DNA from: Streptomyces olivochromogenes
GTDB lineage: Bacteria > Actinomycetota > Actinomycetes > Streptomycetales > Streptomycetaceae
Reading direction: 5' to 3'
NCBI RefSeq assembly: GCF_001514115.1
Contig: NZ_KQ948454.1
Location: forward strand, 499,433-563,432
DNA length: 64,000 bases
Made by a program: the position numbers and the translations under genes
Part shown: one piece after another, positions 25,295 through 34,465 of the stretch
Numbering within the stretch: the stretch's first letter is position 1
How the letters are laid out: each line of letters opens with the position of its first letter
Notes under the pieces: model-generated
Told to the model about the DNA's origin: nothing
What the model saw: the letters and a program-made list of their open reading frames with translations, nothing else
The model's database searches: none

Positions 25295-26632
25295 TCAGGC
25301 GGCGTTCCCGGACCCCTTGGAAGTGGCCGTCCCGGTGCCGGTGCCGGTGCCCGAACTGGTACCAGTCCCCTTGCCGGTGTCGCCGAGGAACGTCTTCCAG
25401 CCACCCGCGGGCCGCTGTCCCACGTCCAACGTCCGCAGCTTGGCCAGGACCTCGGGCTTCTGTACGTCCATCCAGTCCACGTACTGCCGGAAGGAGACGA
25501 GGCGGACGTCCTCGCCCTTCTCCTTCTCCCGGGCGATGTGCTTGAAGGCGTACTCGACGGCGTCCATGTAGATGCCGCCGTTCCAGTGCTCGAAGTGGTT
25601 GCCGATGAAGAACGGCGCCCGGTTGCTCTCGTAGGCCCGTCGGAATCCGGCGACGTACGCCTCGCCCGCCTGCTGCCGCCACGCCGGGTAGTTGTGCGCG
25701 GGCGCCTTCGTCGAGTTGATCGACTGGTTGGCCAGCATGTTGTAGTCCATGGACAGCACTTCGAAGCTGCGCCCCGGGAAGGGGATCGCCTGGAGGGGCA
25801 GGTCCCACAGTCCGTGCCGCTTCTGCGGCCAGACCTGGCGGCCGCCGGGCGAGGAGGCGTCGTAGCGCCAGCCGAGCTCCTTGGCGGTGGGCAGCAGGTT
25901 GTCCTGGCCGAGCAGACAGGGGGTGCGCGCGCCGACGAGTTCCTTCTCGTAGTCGAAGGGCAGCGGGGGCAGATCGGTCCAGCCCGTGTTGGTCCGCCAC
26001 TCCTTGACGAAGGACTTGGCCTGGTCGATCTCGCTGCGCCACTGCGCCGGCGTCCAGTTGCCGACGGTGCCGTGGCCGGAGCAGAAGTGGCCGTTGAAGT
26101 GCGTGCCTATCTCGTGGCCGTCGAGCCAGGCCTGCCGGACGAGCCCGAGCGTCGACTTGACGTGGTCGTCGGCGAGGTAGCCGATGTCGGAGGCGCCCCG
26201 GGGGTTGTTCGGCGGCAGGTACTTGCGCTTCTTCGACTCGGGCAGGAGGTACAGCCCGGAGAGGAAGAACGTCATGTGCGCCTCGTGCTCGCGGGCGAGC
26301 CGGAGGAAGCGGGAGAAGAGTCCGGTCCCGACCTCACCCGCGCCGTCCCAGGAGAAGACCACGAACTGCGGAGGGGTCTGGCCGGGCTCCAGCGGAACCG
26401 GCTTCGCGGGCTGGTTCGGCTGCTTGCCCGTGAAGGAGGTGGAGCCGTCGCCTATCAGGCGGGCGGGGTGTGCGGAGGCGCTGGGCTTGCCGGACGGACC
26501 GGGCTTGCCCGACCGGGAACCACCGCCCCCGCCATGACCGTCCTGTTGGTCGGTGCCGCACGCCGCGAGTCCCATCGCCGCCGCGGCACCCGCCCCGAGG
26601 CCGATCATTCCCCTGCGGCTGATGTCCCGCAT
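25295..26632 (-). CDS. Tat lipoprotein with polysaccharide-deacetylase-like fold
   Basis: A 445-residue protein starting MRDISRRGMIGLGAGAAAAMG with a twin-arginine motif (SRRGMIG) and lipobox LAAC. The body shows the NodB-like order: FVVFSWDGAG in place of TFDDG, AHMTFFLSGLYLLP, and GHEIGTHFNGHFCSG with the metal-binding HxxxH. The replaced second Asp means that deacetylase activity is uncertain. The last 30 residues are a Gly/Thr/Ser repeat (GTGTSSGTGTGTGT) encoded by a simple DNA repeat. It is not in the cytochrome operon, being 66 bp upstream of TlpA. A hairpin lies 16 bp before its start. Confidence 0.85.
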   Translation of the reverse strand: MRDISRRGMIGLGAGAAAAMGLAACGTDQQDGHGGGGGSRSGKPGPSGKPSASAHPARLIGDGSTSFTGKQPNQPAKPVPLEPGQTPPQFVVFSWDGAGEVGTGLFSRFLRLAREHEAHMTFFLSGLYLLPESKKRKYLPPNNPRGASDIGYLADDHVKSTLGLVRQAWLDGHEIGTHFNGHFCSGHGTVGNWTPAQWRSEIDQAKSFVKEWRTNTGWTDLPPLPFDYEKELVGARTPCLLGQDNLLPTAKELGWRYDASSPGGRQVWPQKRHGLWDLPLQAIPFPGRSFEVLSMDYNMLANQSINSTKAPAHNYPAWRQQAGEAYVAGFRRAYESNRAPFFIGNHFEHWNGGIYMDAVEYAFKHIAREKEKGEDVRLVSFRQYVDWMDVQKPEVLAKLRTLDVGQRPAGGWKTFLGDTGKGTGTSSGTGTGTGTATSKGSGNAA

Positions 26633-26647
26633 TCGGTCCCCATCTCA

Positions 26648-26696
26648 TCGTGCCCTCTCAGCTGGCTCCCAGCTGACACACAATGAGAGGGCACGA
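26648..26696. terminator. Long inverted repeat with nested hairpin upstream of the deacetylase gene
   Basis: The arms TCGTGCCCTCTCA (26648-26660) and TGAGAGGGCACGA (26684-26696) are perfect over 13 bp. Inside, CAGCTGG-CTC-CCAGCTG forms a second, overlapping hairpin. It lies about 110 bp after the phosphatase stop and 16 bp before the next start on the same strand. A terminator for the hemL unit is most likely; a leader control element is the alternative. A separate palindrome TCGTA-TTT-TACGA is at 26732-26744. Confidence 0.65.
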
Positions 26697-26806
26697 CAAG
26701 CGGATAGGTTCCTTCGAACGCGCAACATTGATCGTATTTTACGAAGAACAGTTCGGGTAGCGACGCATACGAACACTTTGCGCCAACATGTACGGGAATG
26801 GGCGCT

Positions 26807-27520
26807 CTACGCCCCGAACGCCTTGCCCTTCCCCTTCACCGGCTTGGCGCCCGCGAGGAGATGGGCGGGAACGAGATCCCGGGCGGGCTCGCTGTACCCC
26901 ACGGACACGATCTTGTCGCCCCGGTAGGTGAAGGACGTCAGGGACGCCAGCGTGCACTGCCGCTTGCGCGGGTCGTGCCACAACCGCCGCTTCTCCACGA
27001 AGGACCGCACGATCCAGATCGGCAACTGGTGGCTGACCAGCACCGCTTCATGCCCACGGGCCGCGTCCTTGGCGGCGTCCAGCGCCCCCATCATCCGTAC
27101 GACCTGATCGACGTACGGCTCGCCCCAGGACGGCTTGAACGGGTTGACGAGGTGCTTCCAGTTCTCGGGCCGCCGCAGCGCCCCGTCCCCCACGCCGAAG
27201 GTCTTCCCCTGGAAGACGTTCTCGGCCTCGATCAACCGCCCGTCGGTGTCGAGGTCGAGACCGTGCGCCTTCGCGATGGGCGTCGCGGTCTCCTGCGCCC
27301 GCTCCAGCGGCGAGGCGACGACATACGTGACGTCCCGCGGGGCCAGGTGCTCGGCGACCCGCTCGGCCATCTGCCGCCCGAGCTCCGACAGGTGGTAGCC
27401 GGGCAGCCGCCCGTACAGCACCCCGTCCGGGTTGGCGACCTCGCCGTGCCGCATGAGATGCACGACGGTGATGTCCTGATCCCGGCCCCGCGTCTGATCC
27501 TGCGTCTGATCCTGGCTCAT
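26807..27520 (-). CDS. Histidine phosphatase (phosphoglycerate mutase-like)
   Basis: A 237-residue member of the histidine phosphatase superfamily. The phospho-accepting motif is [10 protein letters not shown], the second arginine is in [12 protein letters not shown], the acidic residue in [11 protein letters not shown], and the second His in [11 protein letters not shown]. True cofactor-dependent mutase function is unlikely without the full PGM signature; a small-molecule phosphatase is more probable. The ATG overlaps the hemL stop (ATGA), so it is coupled to hemL. The N-terminus has a [13 protein letters not shown] repeat. Confidence 0.92.
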   Translation of the reverse strand: MSQDQTQDQTRGRDQDITVVHLMRHGEVANPDGVLYGRLPGYHLSELGRQMAERVAEHLAPRDVTYVVASPLERAQETATPIAKAHGLDLDTDGRLIEAENVFQGKTFGVGDGALRRPENWKHLVNPFKPSWGEPYVDQVVRMMGALDAAKDAARGHEAVLVSHQLPIWIVRSFVEKRRLWHDPRKRQCTLASLTSFTYRGDKIVSVGYSEPARDLVPAHLLAGAKPVKGKGKAFGA

Positions 27521-28833
27521 GCCGTGGCCTCCGCCGCTGCCCGAGCCGCCGCCGGAAGGGCGTCGGCGATCCGCTGAATGGCCCGCTCGTCGTGGGCCGT
27601 GGACACGAACCACGACTCGAAGGACGACGGGGGCAGATAGACGCCCCTCGCCAGCATCGAGTGGAAGAACGCGCTGAACCGGAAGGACTCCTGCGCCTTC
27701 GCGCCCTCGTAGTCGCGCACCTCACGCCCGGTGAAGAAGACCGAGAACATGTTGGAGGCGGTCTGCAGCCGGTGCGCCACGCCCTCCTTGCTCAGCGCCT
27801 CCGTGACCAGAGCGCGGATCTGCTCGGAGACGGCGTCGACCTTGTCGTACGCGGCGTCGTCGAGCAGCCGCAGCTGGGCGAGCCCGGCGGCGGTCGCGAC
27901 GGGGTTACCGGAGAGCGTGCCGGCCTGGTAGACGGGCCCCGCGGGAGCCAGGTGCTCCATGACGTCCTTGCGGCCACCGAAGGCGGCGGCGGGGAATCCT
28001 CCGCCCATGACCTTGCCGAAGGTCATGAGATCGGGACGTACCCCGTCGATCCCGTACCAACCGGCCTTACTGGTCCGGAATCCGGTCATGACCTCGTCGG
28101 AGATGAACAGGGCGCCGTTGCGCGCGCAGGCGTCCTTGAGTCCCTGGTTGAACCCGGGCCGGGGCGGTACGACGCCCATGTTGCCCGGCGAGGCCTCGGT
28201 GATCACACAGGCGATCTCACCGGGGTGCGCGTGGAAGGCCTCGTTCACGGCTTCGAGGTCGTTGTAGGGCAGGACGATCGTGTCGGCGGCCTGGGCGCCG
28301 GTGACACCGGGGGTGTCGGGCAGCGCGAAGGTCGCCACCCCGCTCCCCGCCGACGCCAGCAGCGAGTCGACATGCCCGTGATAGCACCCGGCGAACTTGA
28401 TCACCTTCGACCGCCGGGTGAACCCGCGGGCGAGCCGGATGGCGGACATGGTCGCCTCGGTCCCGCTGGAGACGAGCCGGACCTGCTCGACGGGCTCGAC
28501 GCGGGCGACGATCTCCTCGGCGAGCGCGACCTCGCCCTCACCGGGAGTGCCGAAGGAGGTGCCGCGCGCGACGGCCTCCTGGACGGCGCCGATGACGTCG
28601 GGATGCGCGTGACCGAGGATCATCGGCCCCCACGAGCACACGAGGTCGACGTATTCCCTCCCGTCGGCATCGGTCAGGTATGGACCGTTTCCGGACACCA
28701 TGAAGCGGGGCGTACCGCCCACGGCACGGAACGCGCGCACCGGAGAGTTCACGCCGCCGGGCGTGACGGCAGCCGCACGGTCGAAAAGAGTCTGCGAAAC
28801 TGGGGCTTCGTACGGATAGCTCACACGAGCCAT
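27517..28833 (-). CDS. hemL: Glutamate-1-semialdehyde 2,1-aminomutase
   Basis: A 438-residue class III PLP aminotransferase. It converts glutamate-1-semialdehyde to 5-aminolevulinate in the C5 tetrapyrrole route. Seen are [33 protein letters not shown] (PLP phosphate), [11 protein letters not shown], the cofactor Asp in [11 protein letters not shown], and the Schiff-base lysine in [16 protein letters not shown]. Length is normal. The haem product links it functionally to the cytochrome c genes downstream. It starts a two-gene unit with the histidine phosphatase. Confidence 0.97.
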   Translation of the reverse strand: MARVSYPYEAPVSQTLFDRAAAVTPGGVNSPVRAFRAVGGTPRFMVSGNGPYLTDADGREYVDLVCSWGPMILGHAHPDVIGAVQEAVARGTSFGTPGEGEVALAEEIVARVEPVEQVRLVSSGTEATMSAIRLARGFTRRSKVIKFAGCYHGHVDSLLASAGSGVATFALPDTPGVTGAQAADTIVLPYNDLEAVNEAFHAHPGEIACVITEASPGNMGVVPPRPGFNQGLKDACARNGALFISDEVMTGFRTSKAGWYGIDGVRPDLMTFGKVMGGGFPAAAFGGRKDVMEHLAPAGPVYQAGTLSGNPVATAAGLAQLRLLDDAAYDKVDAVSEQIRALVTEALSKEGVAHRLQTASNMFSVFFTGREVRDYEGAKAQESFRFSAFFHSMLARGVYLPPSSFESWFVSTAHDERAIQRIADALPAAARAAAEATA

Positions 28834-28972
28834 GGTGTCAGAGGCTGCGAAGATCCTGCGGACAGGTGTTTCAGCGTACGTTTCGGCGTGCGGCCGTGGG
28901 GGAGGTCACTGTCACGATGATCGGGTTGCGTGGCGGGGGTCGCGCGCCTTAGAAAAGCAGTCGGGTGGAGAT

Positions 28973-29680
28973 ATGCATCGCGGTGGCGGACTGGGCGAGG
29001 GGACCGATGACCTCGGTCCTCGGCGTGCCCGGCGGGGAAGGCGCCGGCGCGAGGCGGAGGAAGCGGCCGAGGCACGACAGACGCAGGGGTCGCCGGGCTC
29101 TCCCGGATCACCCGGAGCACCCGGGTCGCAAGGAACACAGAACGATCCTGAGCGGATCGACTCGTCGGGCCGTATGGACGGTATGGACTACACGGACCGC
29201 GGGGCAGACCGGCTCAGGGCAGGAAGCGGGAATGGTGGCCGGGTGGGGGTGACCTACAAATACTTCGGCGCGCCGGACGGCGCGACGGCGGCCCGCGTGC
29301 CGATCTCGATGCGCCCCGAGGAACTCGGCGGCGACGAGCTCGGCATGAACGGCATGTTCACCAAGATCAAGCCGGAGACCATGGCCGCGATGGTCCTCAC
29401 CGGCATCGAGGGCGTCCCTCTCCACAAGGTCCCGCCCCTGGAGCTGGTCGTCCTCCACCCCGACTACGCCGTCGTGAAGCTCCCCATGACCGTCGTCGAC
29501 CCCCTGCGGGGCATCGGCGAGGAGGCGGTCGGCGCGGCGGCCTTCATCTGGTCGACGGTCCCGGACCGCGGGGGCCCGCGGGACGCCTTCAACGTGTACC
29601 AGCTCCTCCACGAATGGCAGGATTTCAGCCACCGTCTGCACGAGGCGGGGCATCAGCCGTACTGCCTCGTCTGGCCCTGA
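28973..29680 (+). CDS. Conserved actinomycete protein with short Gly-X-Y tract
   Basis: A 235-residue product if it starts at MHRGGGLGEG, which follows GGTGGAG. The N-terminal 70 residues are low-complexity and contain six collagen-like triplets (GSPGSPGSPGAPGSQGTQ). The conserved part begins near VGVTYKYFGAPDGATAA and contains PISMRPEELGGDE, GMFTKIKPETMAAMVLTG and FIWSTVPDRGGPRDAFNVY. I do not know its function. The true start may be an internal Met (MDGMDYTDRGA), which would remove the collagen-like tract. It is divergent from hemL. Confidence 0.75.
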   Translation: MHRGGGLGEGTDDLGPRRARRGRRRREAEEAAEARQTQGSPGSPGSPGAPGSQGTQNDPERIDSSGRMDGMDYTDRGADRLRAGSGNGGRVGVTYKYFGAPDGATAARVPISMRPEELGGDELGMNGMFTKIKPETMAAMVLTGIEGVPLHKVPPLELVVLHPDYAVVKLPMTVVDPLRGIGEEAVGAAAFIWSTVPDRGGPRDAFNVYQLLHEWQDFSHRLHEAGHQPYCLVWP

Positions 29681-29799
29681 TTTCCCGCTTTCCGGGATGC
29701 GGGCGGGGCTGACGGCCATGTCGGTCGCCGCGTGAACACGCGGCGATCAGATTCCACAAGCTGAGACGCTCATGGCCGCGCACCGCACCCGGCTCCAGC

Positions 29800-30897
29800 T
29801 CACAGCCAGCCGTTGCGCTTGAACCCCCGGTGGATGACGAAGCACGACACGGCGATCACCGTGAGGGCCAAGGGGTAGCCGAAGCGCCAGTGGAGTTCGG
29901 GCATGTGGTCGAAGTTCATGCCGTAGACGCCGCACACCATCGTCGGTACGGCGATGATCGCGGCCCAGGCCGTGATCTTGCGCATGTCCTCGTTCTGGGC
30001 GACGGAGACCTGGGCGAGGTGGGCCTGGAGGATGGAGTCGAGGAGACCGTCGAAGGCGGTGATCTGTTCGGTGACCCGGGACAGGTGGTCGGCGACGTCA
30101 CGGAAGTACGCCTGTATCTCGGGGGCGATGAAACGCATCGGCTCGGTCGCCAGGATGTGGAGAGGGCGGCCGAGGGGGACCACCGCGCGTTTGAGTTCGA
30201 GGAGTTCGCGCTTGAGCTGGTACATGCGGCCGGCGTCGGCGCCCCGGGCACCGCGAGGTGAGAAGACGGACGTCTCCACCTGGTCGATGTCGTTCTGGAC
30301 GGCGTCCGTGACGGTCAGGTAGTCGTCCACGACGTGGTCGGCGATGGCGTGCAGCACCACGGCCGGCCCCTTGGCCAGCTGCTCCGGCTCGGCTTCCAGA
30401 TCCTCGCGCAGGGGGCCGAGGGAGCCGTGCCGTCCGTGCCGCACGGTCACCACGAAGTCGGGGCCCGCGAAGACCATGATCTCGCCGGTGTTCACGACCT
30501 CGCTGGTGGCGGTCAGCTCGGCGTGTTCGACGTAGGAGACCGTCTTGAAGATGGCGAACAGGACGTCGCCGTACTGCTCGACCTTGGGGCGCTGGTGGGC
30601 GTGGACCGCGTCCTCGACGGCGAGCGGGTGCAGGCCGAACAGTTCGGCGACCCGGGCGAACTCCGGCTCGGTCGGCTCGTGCAGCCCCAGCCAGACGAAG
30701 CCGTGGCCGCCGCGTTTGCGGACCCGGGCGACGGACTCCTCGACGCTGGGCGCGGCCTCCTGGCGGACGCCGTCGCGGTAGATGACGCAGTTGACGACAG
30801 CGGAGCCGAGCGGGGAGCGGGCGGGGTGGCTCAGGTCCACCCGGCGTCCGCCGCGTGCCAGACGGGCGACTTTGCGCAGGTTGCCGACCATCGACAT
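29800..30897 (-). CDS. corA: CorA-family magnesium/cobalt channel
   Basis: A 365-residue CorA protein. A large N-terminal cytoplasmic domain with long helices (LKRELLELKRAVVPLGRPL) leads to two C-terminal membrane helices. The signature GMN occurs in VYGMNFDHMPEL between them. It should conduct Mg2+ as a pentamer. The ATG is six bases after AGGAG; an internal MVGNL is an alternative. The upstream frame stays open another 17 codons without support. Confidence 0.95.
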   Translation of the reverse strand: MSMVGNLRKVARLARGGRRVDLSHPARSPLGSAVVNCVIYRDGVRQEAAPSVEESVARVRKRGGHGFVWLGLHEPTEPEFARVAELFGLHPLAVEDAVHAHQRPKVEQYGDVLFAIFKTVSYVEHAELTATSEVVNTGEIMVFAGPDFVVTVRHGRHGSLGPLREDLEAEPEQLAKGPAVVLHAIADHVVDDYLTVTDAVQNDIDQVETSVFSPRGARGADAGRMYQLKRELLELKRAVVPLGRPLHILATEPMRFIAPEIQAYFRDVADHLSRVTEQITAFDGLLDSILQAHLAQVSVAQNEDMRKITAWAAIIAVPTMVCGVYGMNFDHMPELHWRFGYPLALTVIAVSCFVIHRGFKRNGWL

Positions 30898-31135
30898 GCG
30901 GTACTCCTTCCCCGGATTTCCCGGAACGGACGGCCAGTGTGCCAGCAAGGGGTAAGACCGACGTCAGAGCCCGGTTCGAGCGTGCGCCCGCGCCCGGCCC
31001 CGCGGTGTCAGGAGAGCGTCATAAATCACGTCCTCGCCGTCAGGCCCACGCCAACGCGGCGGTCCGCCGCCGTCCTCCGGCCCTTCGATGGCCGATGGGT
31101 ATGTGTGTGGACCGACATCGAGGAGTGCGCGAGCG

Positions 31136-31675
31136 ATGAGCGAGGAAGAGCGGGGACCGCGTGTGGTGGCGGGAGTCAGCGGTTCGCCGGGGAGCCTGGC
31201 GGCCCTGCGCCGGGCCGCCGCGGAGGCCCGGCGCGGGGGAGCCGAGCTGCTGGTCGTGATCGCCTGGGAGCCGCCCGGTGGTGACTTCGCCCACCGCAGT
31301 GCGCTGAGTCCACTGCCGACGGCCACGCTCCGGCTGGACGCGGGCCGGCGGCTGCTCGCCGCGCTGGACACCGCCTTCGGCGACGCGGGGCCCGGGATCC
31401 CGTACCAGGGTCTTGTCGTACGCGGCACACCGGGGCGGGCGCTGGTCGAGACCGCCGACCGGGCCGACGACCTGCTGGTGGTCGGCCCGGGGTGCCGAGG
31501 AAGGCTGAACCGGTGGCTGTTCCCGTCCGTCACCCGGTACTGCCTCGCGCACGCCGCATGCCCCGTGCTGGCCCTGCCGCCCTCGCCCCTGTCCCGCGAG
31601 CTCGCCTCGGTGCACCGCCGCATCCGGCTGCGGCTGCCGCTCGACGCACGGGAGCTGACCGAGAAGAGGTCCTGA
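31136..31675 (+). CDS. Universal stress protein family protein
   Basis: A 179-residue single UspA domain. It starts VVAGVSGSPGSLAALRRAAAE and ends with an ATP-binding-like loop LVVGPGCRGRLNRWLFPSV followed by ACPVLALP, the usual end of the fold. The G-x2-G-x9-G(S/T) motif is only partly kept (GPGCRG then PS), so nucleotide binding is uncertain. It lies near a permease whose C-terminal domain is also of UspA-like design. The extension after residue 155 (HRRIRLRLPLDAREL) is basic. Confidence 0.88.
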   Translation: MSEEERGPRVVAGVSGSPGSLAALRRAAAEARRGGAELLVVIAWEPPGGDFAHRSALSPLPTATLRLDAGRRLLAALDTAFGDAGPGIPYQGLVVRGTPGRALVETADRADDLLVVGPGCRGRLNRWLFPSVTRYCLAHAACPVLALPPSPLSRELASVHRRIRLRLPLDARELTEKRS

Positions 31676-31833
31676 GCGACCGAGCCGCCCAAGTCAGGGG
31701 CGCGTTACGGGTCCGGGCCGGCGCGTCAAGCCTCCGTCAGCGAGCGGCCCCGTTCCCGGCCCGGCGGGCATAGCCTCACAGAGGCGCACGGCCGAACCGG
31801 CCGGCGCCCATCTCTTCCGCGAGGAGCCACACC

Positions 31834-32250
31834 ATGTCTCCAGTCGAGTATTCCGAGGACCCGGAGCCTTCCGAACGCTTCCCGGCCGGACTTCTCTTCG
31901 TTCCCGTCCGGTCGGGGCCCACGGGCTGCACGGCCCGGTTCTTCCGCACCCCGCTGGGCGGCCGTACGGCCGTCGGCTTCACCTCGGCGGCCGAGCTCAC
32001 CGCCACACTCGGCACGGACCAGGCCTTCATCCGGCTCTCCGAATCCGCACTGCGCGCCCTCGCCGCGCCCCTGGGCGTCACCGCCCTCACCATCGACCCG
32101 CAGTTCTCCGCCCCCTCGGCCGACCGCACCGCGGCCACCGCCCGCGAGCGCGAGAACTCCTGGCGCCGCTGGCACCCCCAGCACGTCGGCGCCCTGCGGG
32201 TGACCGGCGCCGCCGCCGTCGTCGCGTGCCTGAACCTGCTGATCGGCTGA
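31834..32250 (+). CDS. SAV_915-type conserved protein with C-terminal helix
   Basis: A 138-residue protein with the conserved core LLFVPVRSGPTGCTARFFR, TPLGGRTAVGFTSAAELTA and QAFIRLSESALRALAAPLG. This resembles the group named SAV_915 family in databases (from memory). A C-terminal hydrophobic segment VTGAAAVVACLNLLIG may anchor it. No function is known. It converges with the large permease gene, 23 bp between stops. Confidence 0.8.
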   Translation: MSPVEYSEDPEPSERFPAGLLFVPVRSGPTGCTARFFRTPLGGRTAVGFTSAAELTATLGTDQAFIRLSESALRALAAPLGVTALTIDPQFSAPSADRTAATARERENSWRRWHPQHVGALRVTGAAAVVACLNLLIG

Positions 32251-32273
32251 TCAGACGCCTCCCGGCGGCCGGT

Positions 32274-34088
32274 TCAGAGGCTGAGCCGGTAGGGCACCAC
32301 GCAGACGACCACGTCCGTGCGGGCCCGCAGCGCGGCGGCGAGGAGCAGACCGCGCTGGTTCTGGAGGATCTGATAGCGGCGGTGGAGGGGCTCCACCTCG
32401 GGGATGAGGACGGCGATCTGCCGTCCTCCCTCCTCCGCCCTCTGGACGTACTCGACGATCGGTTCCACGAGCGAGCGCTGCGGGCTGTCGACGACGTCCA
32501 GACGTACGCCCGGGTTCCAGCGGTCCCAACTCTCCCTGAGCGCACGGACTTTGGCCGGGTCGGAGTGCACGGCGACGGCGACCACCTCGTGGCCGAGGGC
32601 GCGGGCGGCGGACAGCGCGTGCTGGGTGAGTCTGCTGACCTCGCCGACCGGCACGATGACGAGGGAGTCGCCGACGCGCACGGGCGGCGGGACCTCGCCG
32701 AGTCCGAGTTCCCGGCCGACGGTCGTGTAGTAGCGCTGGATGCGGTCGAACAGCAGCATCAGCAGCGGGATGGCGACGACCACCACCCAGGCTCCTGCCA
32801 GGAACTTGGTGGTGAGCAGGACGACGCCCGCCACGGCGGTCAGTACCGCGCCGACCCCGTTGAGGACCGCGCGTCGCAGCCAGCCGTGCGGACGTCGCAC
32901 CGCCCAGTGCCGCACGAGACCGATCTGACTGATCGTGAAGCCGATGAACACGCCGATCGCGAAGAGCGGGATCATGCGGTGGGTGTCGGCGTTCACGGCG
33001 ATCAGGAGAACGGCCGCGAGCAGGGCGAGGGTCACCACGCCCCAGCGGTACACCGGCCGTTCCGTGCGCAGCCCGAAGAGGTGCGGCAGCCGGTGGTCCT
33101 TGGCGAGCAGGCTCATCAGGACGGGCAGACCGCCGAAGCTGGTGTTCGCGGCGAAGGCGAGGGCCAGGGTGACGATGAGATTGGTCGCGTAGTACGGCCA
33201 TCCCGTCCCGTAGGCGCCCGCCGTCAGCTGCGCGAGTACGGTCACGCCGCCGCGCGGGGCGACATGGTCCCGGCGGATCAGCAGGGCCATACCGATGAGC
33301 ATCAGACCGAGGAGTGCGCCGAGCATCAGCTCCGTGTGCTGGGCGCGTTTGACGCGTGGCTCGCGGAAGGAGGGCACTCCGTTGGCGATGGCCTCGACTC
33401 CGGTGAGCGCGGAGCAGCCGGAGGAGAACGCCTTGAGGAGCAGCAGGACGCTCAACGCCTCGGTGGCGTGCACGGGCTGGTCGGTGCCGACGACCGCCAC
33501 GGGATGACCTCGCACCAGACTGAGCACGACGATGCCGAGGATGCTCACGATGAACAGCGCGGTGGGCAGCATCAGCACCCGCGCGCTCTCGGCCACACCG
33601 CGCAGGTTCACGGCCGTGAGCAGGGCGAGCCCGATCAGGCAGACCGCGAGCAGGTGCGAGCCGAGCACCGGGAACGCGGAGGCGAGGCTGGCCGCGCCCG
33701 CCGCCAGACTGACCGTCACGGTCAGCACGTAGTCCACGACCAGGCTGGCCGCCGCGAGCAGGCTGACGGTCGGTCCGAGGTCCTTCTTCCCCACCGCGTA
33801 CGCGCCGCCGCCGTCCGGATGCACGGCGATCACCTGTCCGTACGACACGACGAGCACCGCCAGCAGTCCGGCGATGACGAGCGTCACCGGGAACGTGGCG
33901 GACAGCGCGCCCGTTCCGGCGGCGATCAGTACGAGCACGATCGCCTCGGGGCCGTACGCCACCGAGCTCAGCGCGTCCAGGGAGAGCGCGGCGAGCCCCT
34001 CGACGCTGGTCAGGTGGTACTTGTCGCCCTCCCCGTGCCGCAGCGGAACTCTCGGCCGCAGTTCGCGGCGGGCCAGGCCGTACGCCAT
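32274..34088 (-). CDS. KUP/KimA-like APC-superfamily permease with UspA-like C-terminus
   Basis: A 604-residue protein with about 12 membrane helices and a cytoplasmic tail of about 150 residues. The first-helix signature SLDALSSVAYGPEAIVLVL and the length match KimA-type potassium importers of Bacillus (about 607 residues). VHPDGGGAYAVGKKDLG and GVEAIANGVPSF are also typical. The tail (DSLVIVPVGEVSRLTQHALSAA onward) has a UspA/dimerisation look. Potassium uptake is a reasonable guess; amino-acid transport is the alternative. Two related permeases lie at 42.5 and 46.7 kb. A GGTCA-GTG-TGACC palindrome lies 30 bp upstream of the start. Confidence 0.85.
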   Translation of the reverse strand: MAYGLARRELRPRVPLRHGEGDKYHLTSVEGLAALSLDALSSVAYGPEAIVLVLIAAGTGALSATFPVTLVIAGLLAVLVVSYGQVIAVHPDGGGAYAVGKKDLGPTVSLLAAASLVVDYVLTVTVSLAAGAASLASAFPVLGSHLLAVCLIGLALLTAVNLRGVAESARVLMLPTALFIVSILGIVVLSLVRGHPVAVVGTDQPVHATEALSVLLLLKAFSSGCSALTGVEAIANGVPSFREPRVKRAQHTELMLGALLGLMLIGMALLIRRDHVAPRGGVTVLAQLTAGAYGTGWPYYATNLIVTLALAFAANTSFGGLPVLMSLLAKDHRLPHLFGLRTERPVYRWGVVTLALLAAVLLIAVNADTHRMIPLFAIGVFIGFTISQIGLVRHWAVRRPHGWLRRAVLNGVGAVLTAVAGVVLLTTKFLAGAWVVVVAIPLLMLLFDRIQRYYTTVGRELGLGEVPPPVRVGDSLVIVPVGEVSRLTQHALSAARALGHEVVAVAVHSDPAKVRALRESWDRWNPGVRLDVVDSPQRSLVEPIVEYVQRAEEGGRQIAVLIPEVEPLHRRYQILQNQRGLLLAAALRARTDVVVCVVPYRLSL

Positions 34089-34465
34089 GGGGACCTCGCG
34101 GGGGTGAGGGAGTGTGAGGTCAGTGTGACCGGCGTGGTGCGGTGTGTCGGGGCAAGGACGCGCCAGGACCGCCGCGGACCGAAGGTGCGGGACGCGCAGT
34201 CGTGTTGCCGCCGATCGGGTAGTACCCGAGGCGCGGTACGGGCGGGGGCACGGCCGCTCACCTCTGACGAAACAGCAGGTCAGTGGAGTCTGACGGGTCA
34301 TCGGCCGGCCGAAAGGGCCTGAGTGGGCGTGACCTCGGGGTGCGCCAGGTGAGCGGCTCGAGTGGTGCGCGGAGCCCGGCGGATTGACGGTGGATCACGT
34401 CGGGGTCGGGTTCTCACGAGCTGACGCGGTGTCAGCTGCCTGGCTGCGACGGAAGGACTCCGAAG
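34089..34465. promoter_or_regulatory. Divergent promoter region of permease and surface-protein genes
   Basis: This 377-bp spacer holds no gene that I can support. Near the permease it has the palindrome GGTCA-GTG-TGACC (34118-34130). Near the surface-protein gene it has AGCTGAC-GCGGT-GTCAGCT (34419-34437), just upstream of the GGAAGGA ribosome-binding site. I looked for the conserved blocks of the c-di-AMP (ydaO) riboswitch, often linked to KimA genes, and did not see them. Confidence 0.55.

Noticed and set aside
34089..34465. c-di-AMP (ydaO) riboswitch upstream of the KimA-like permease
   Set aside because: I could not find the conserved blocks of that riboswitch on the permease strand; only short palindromes are present.
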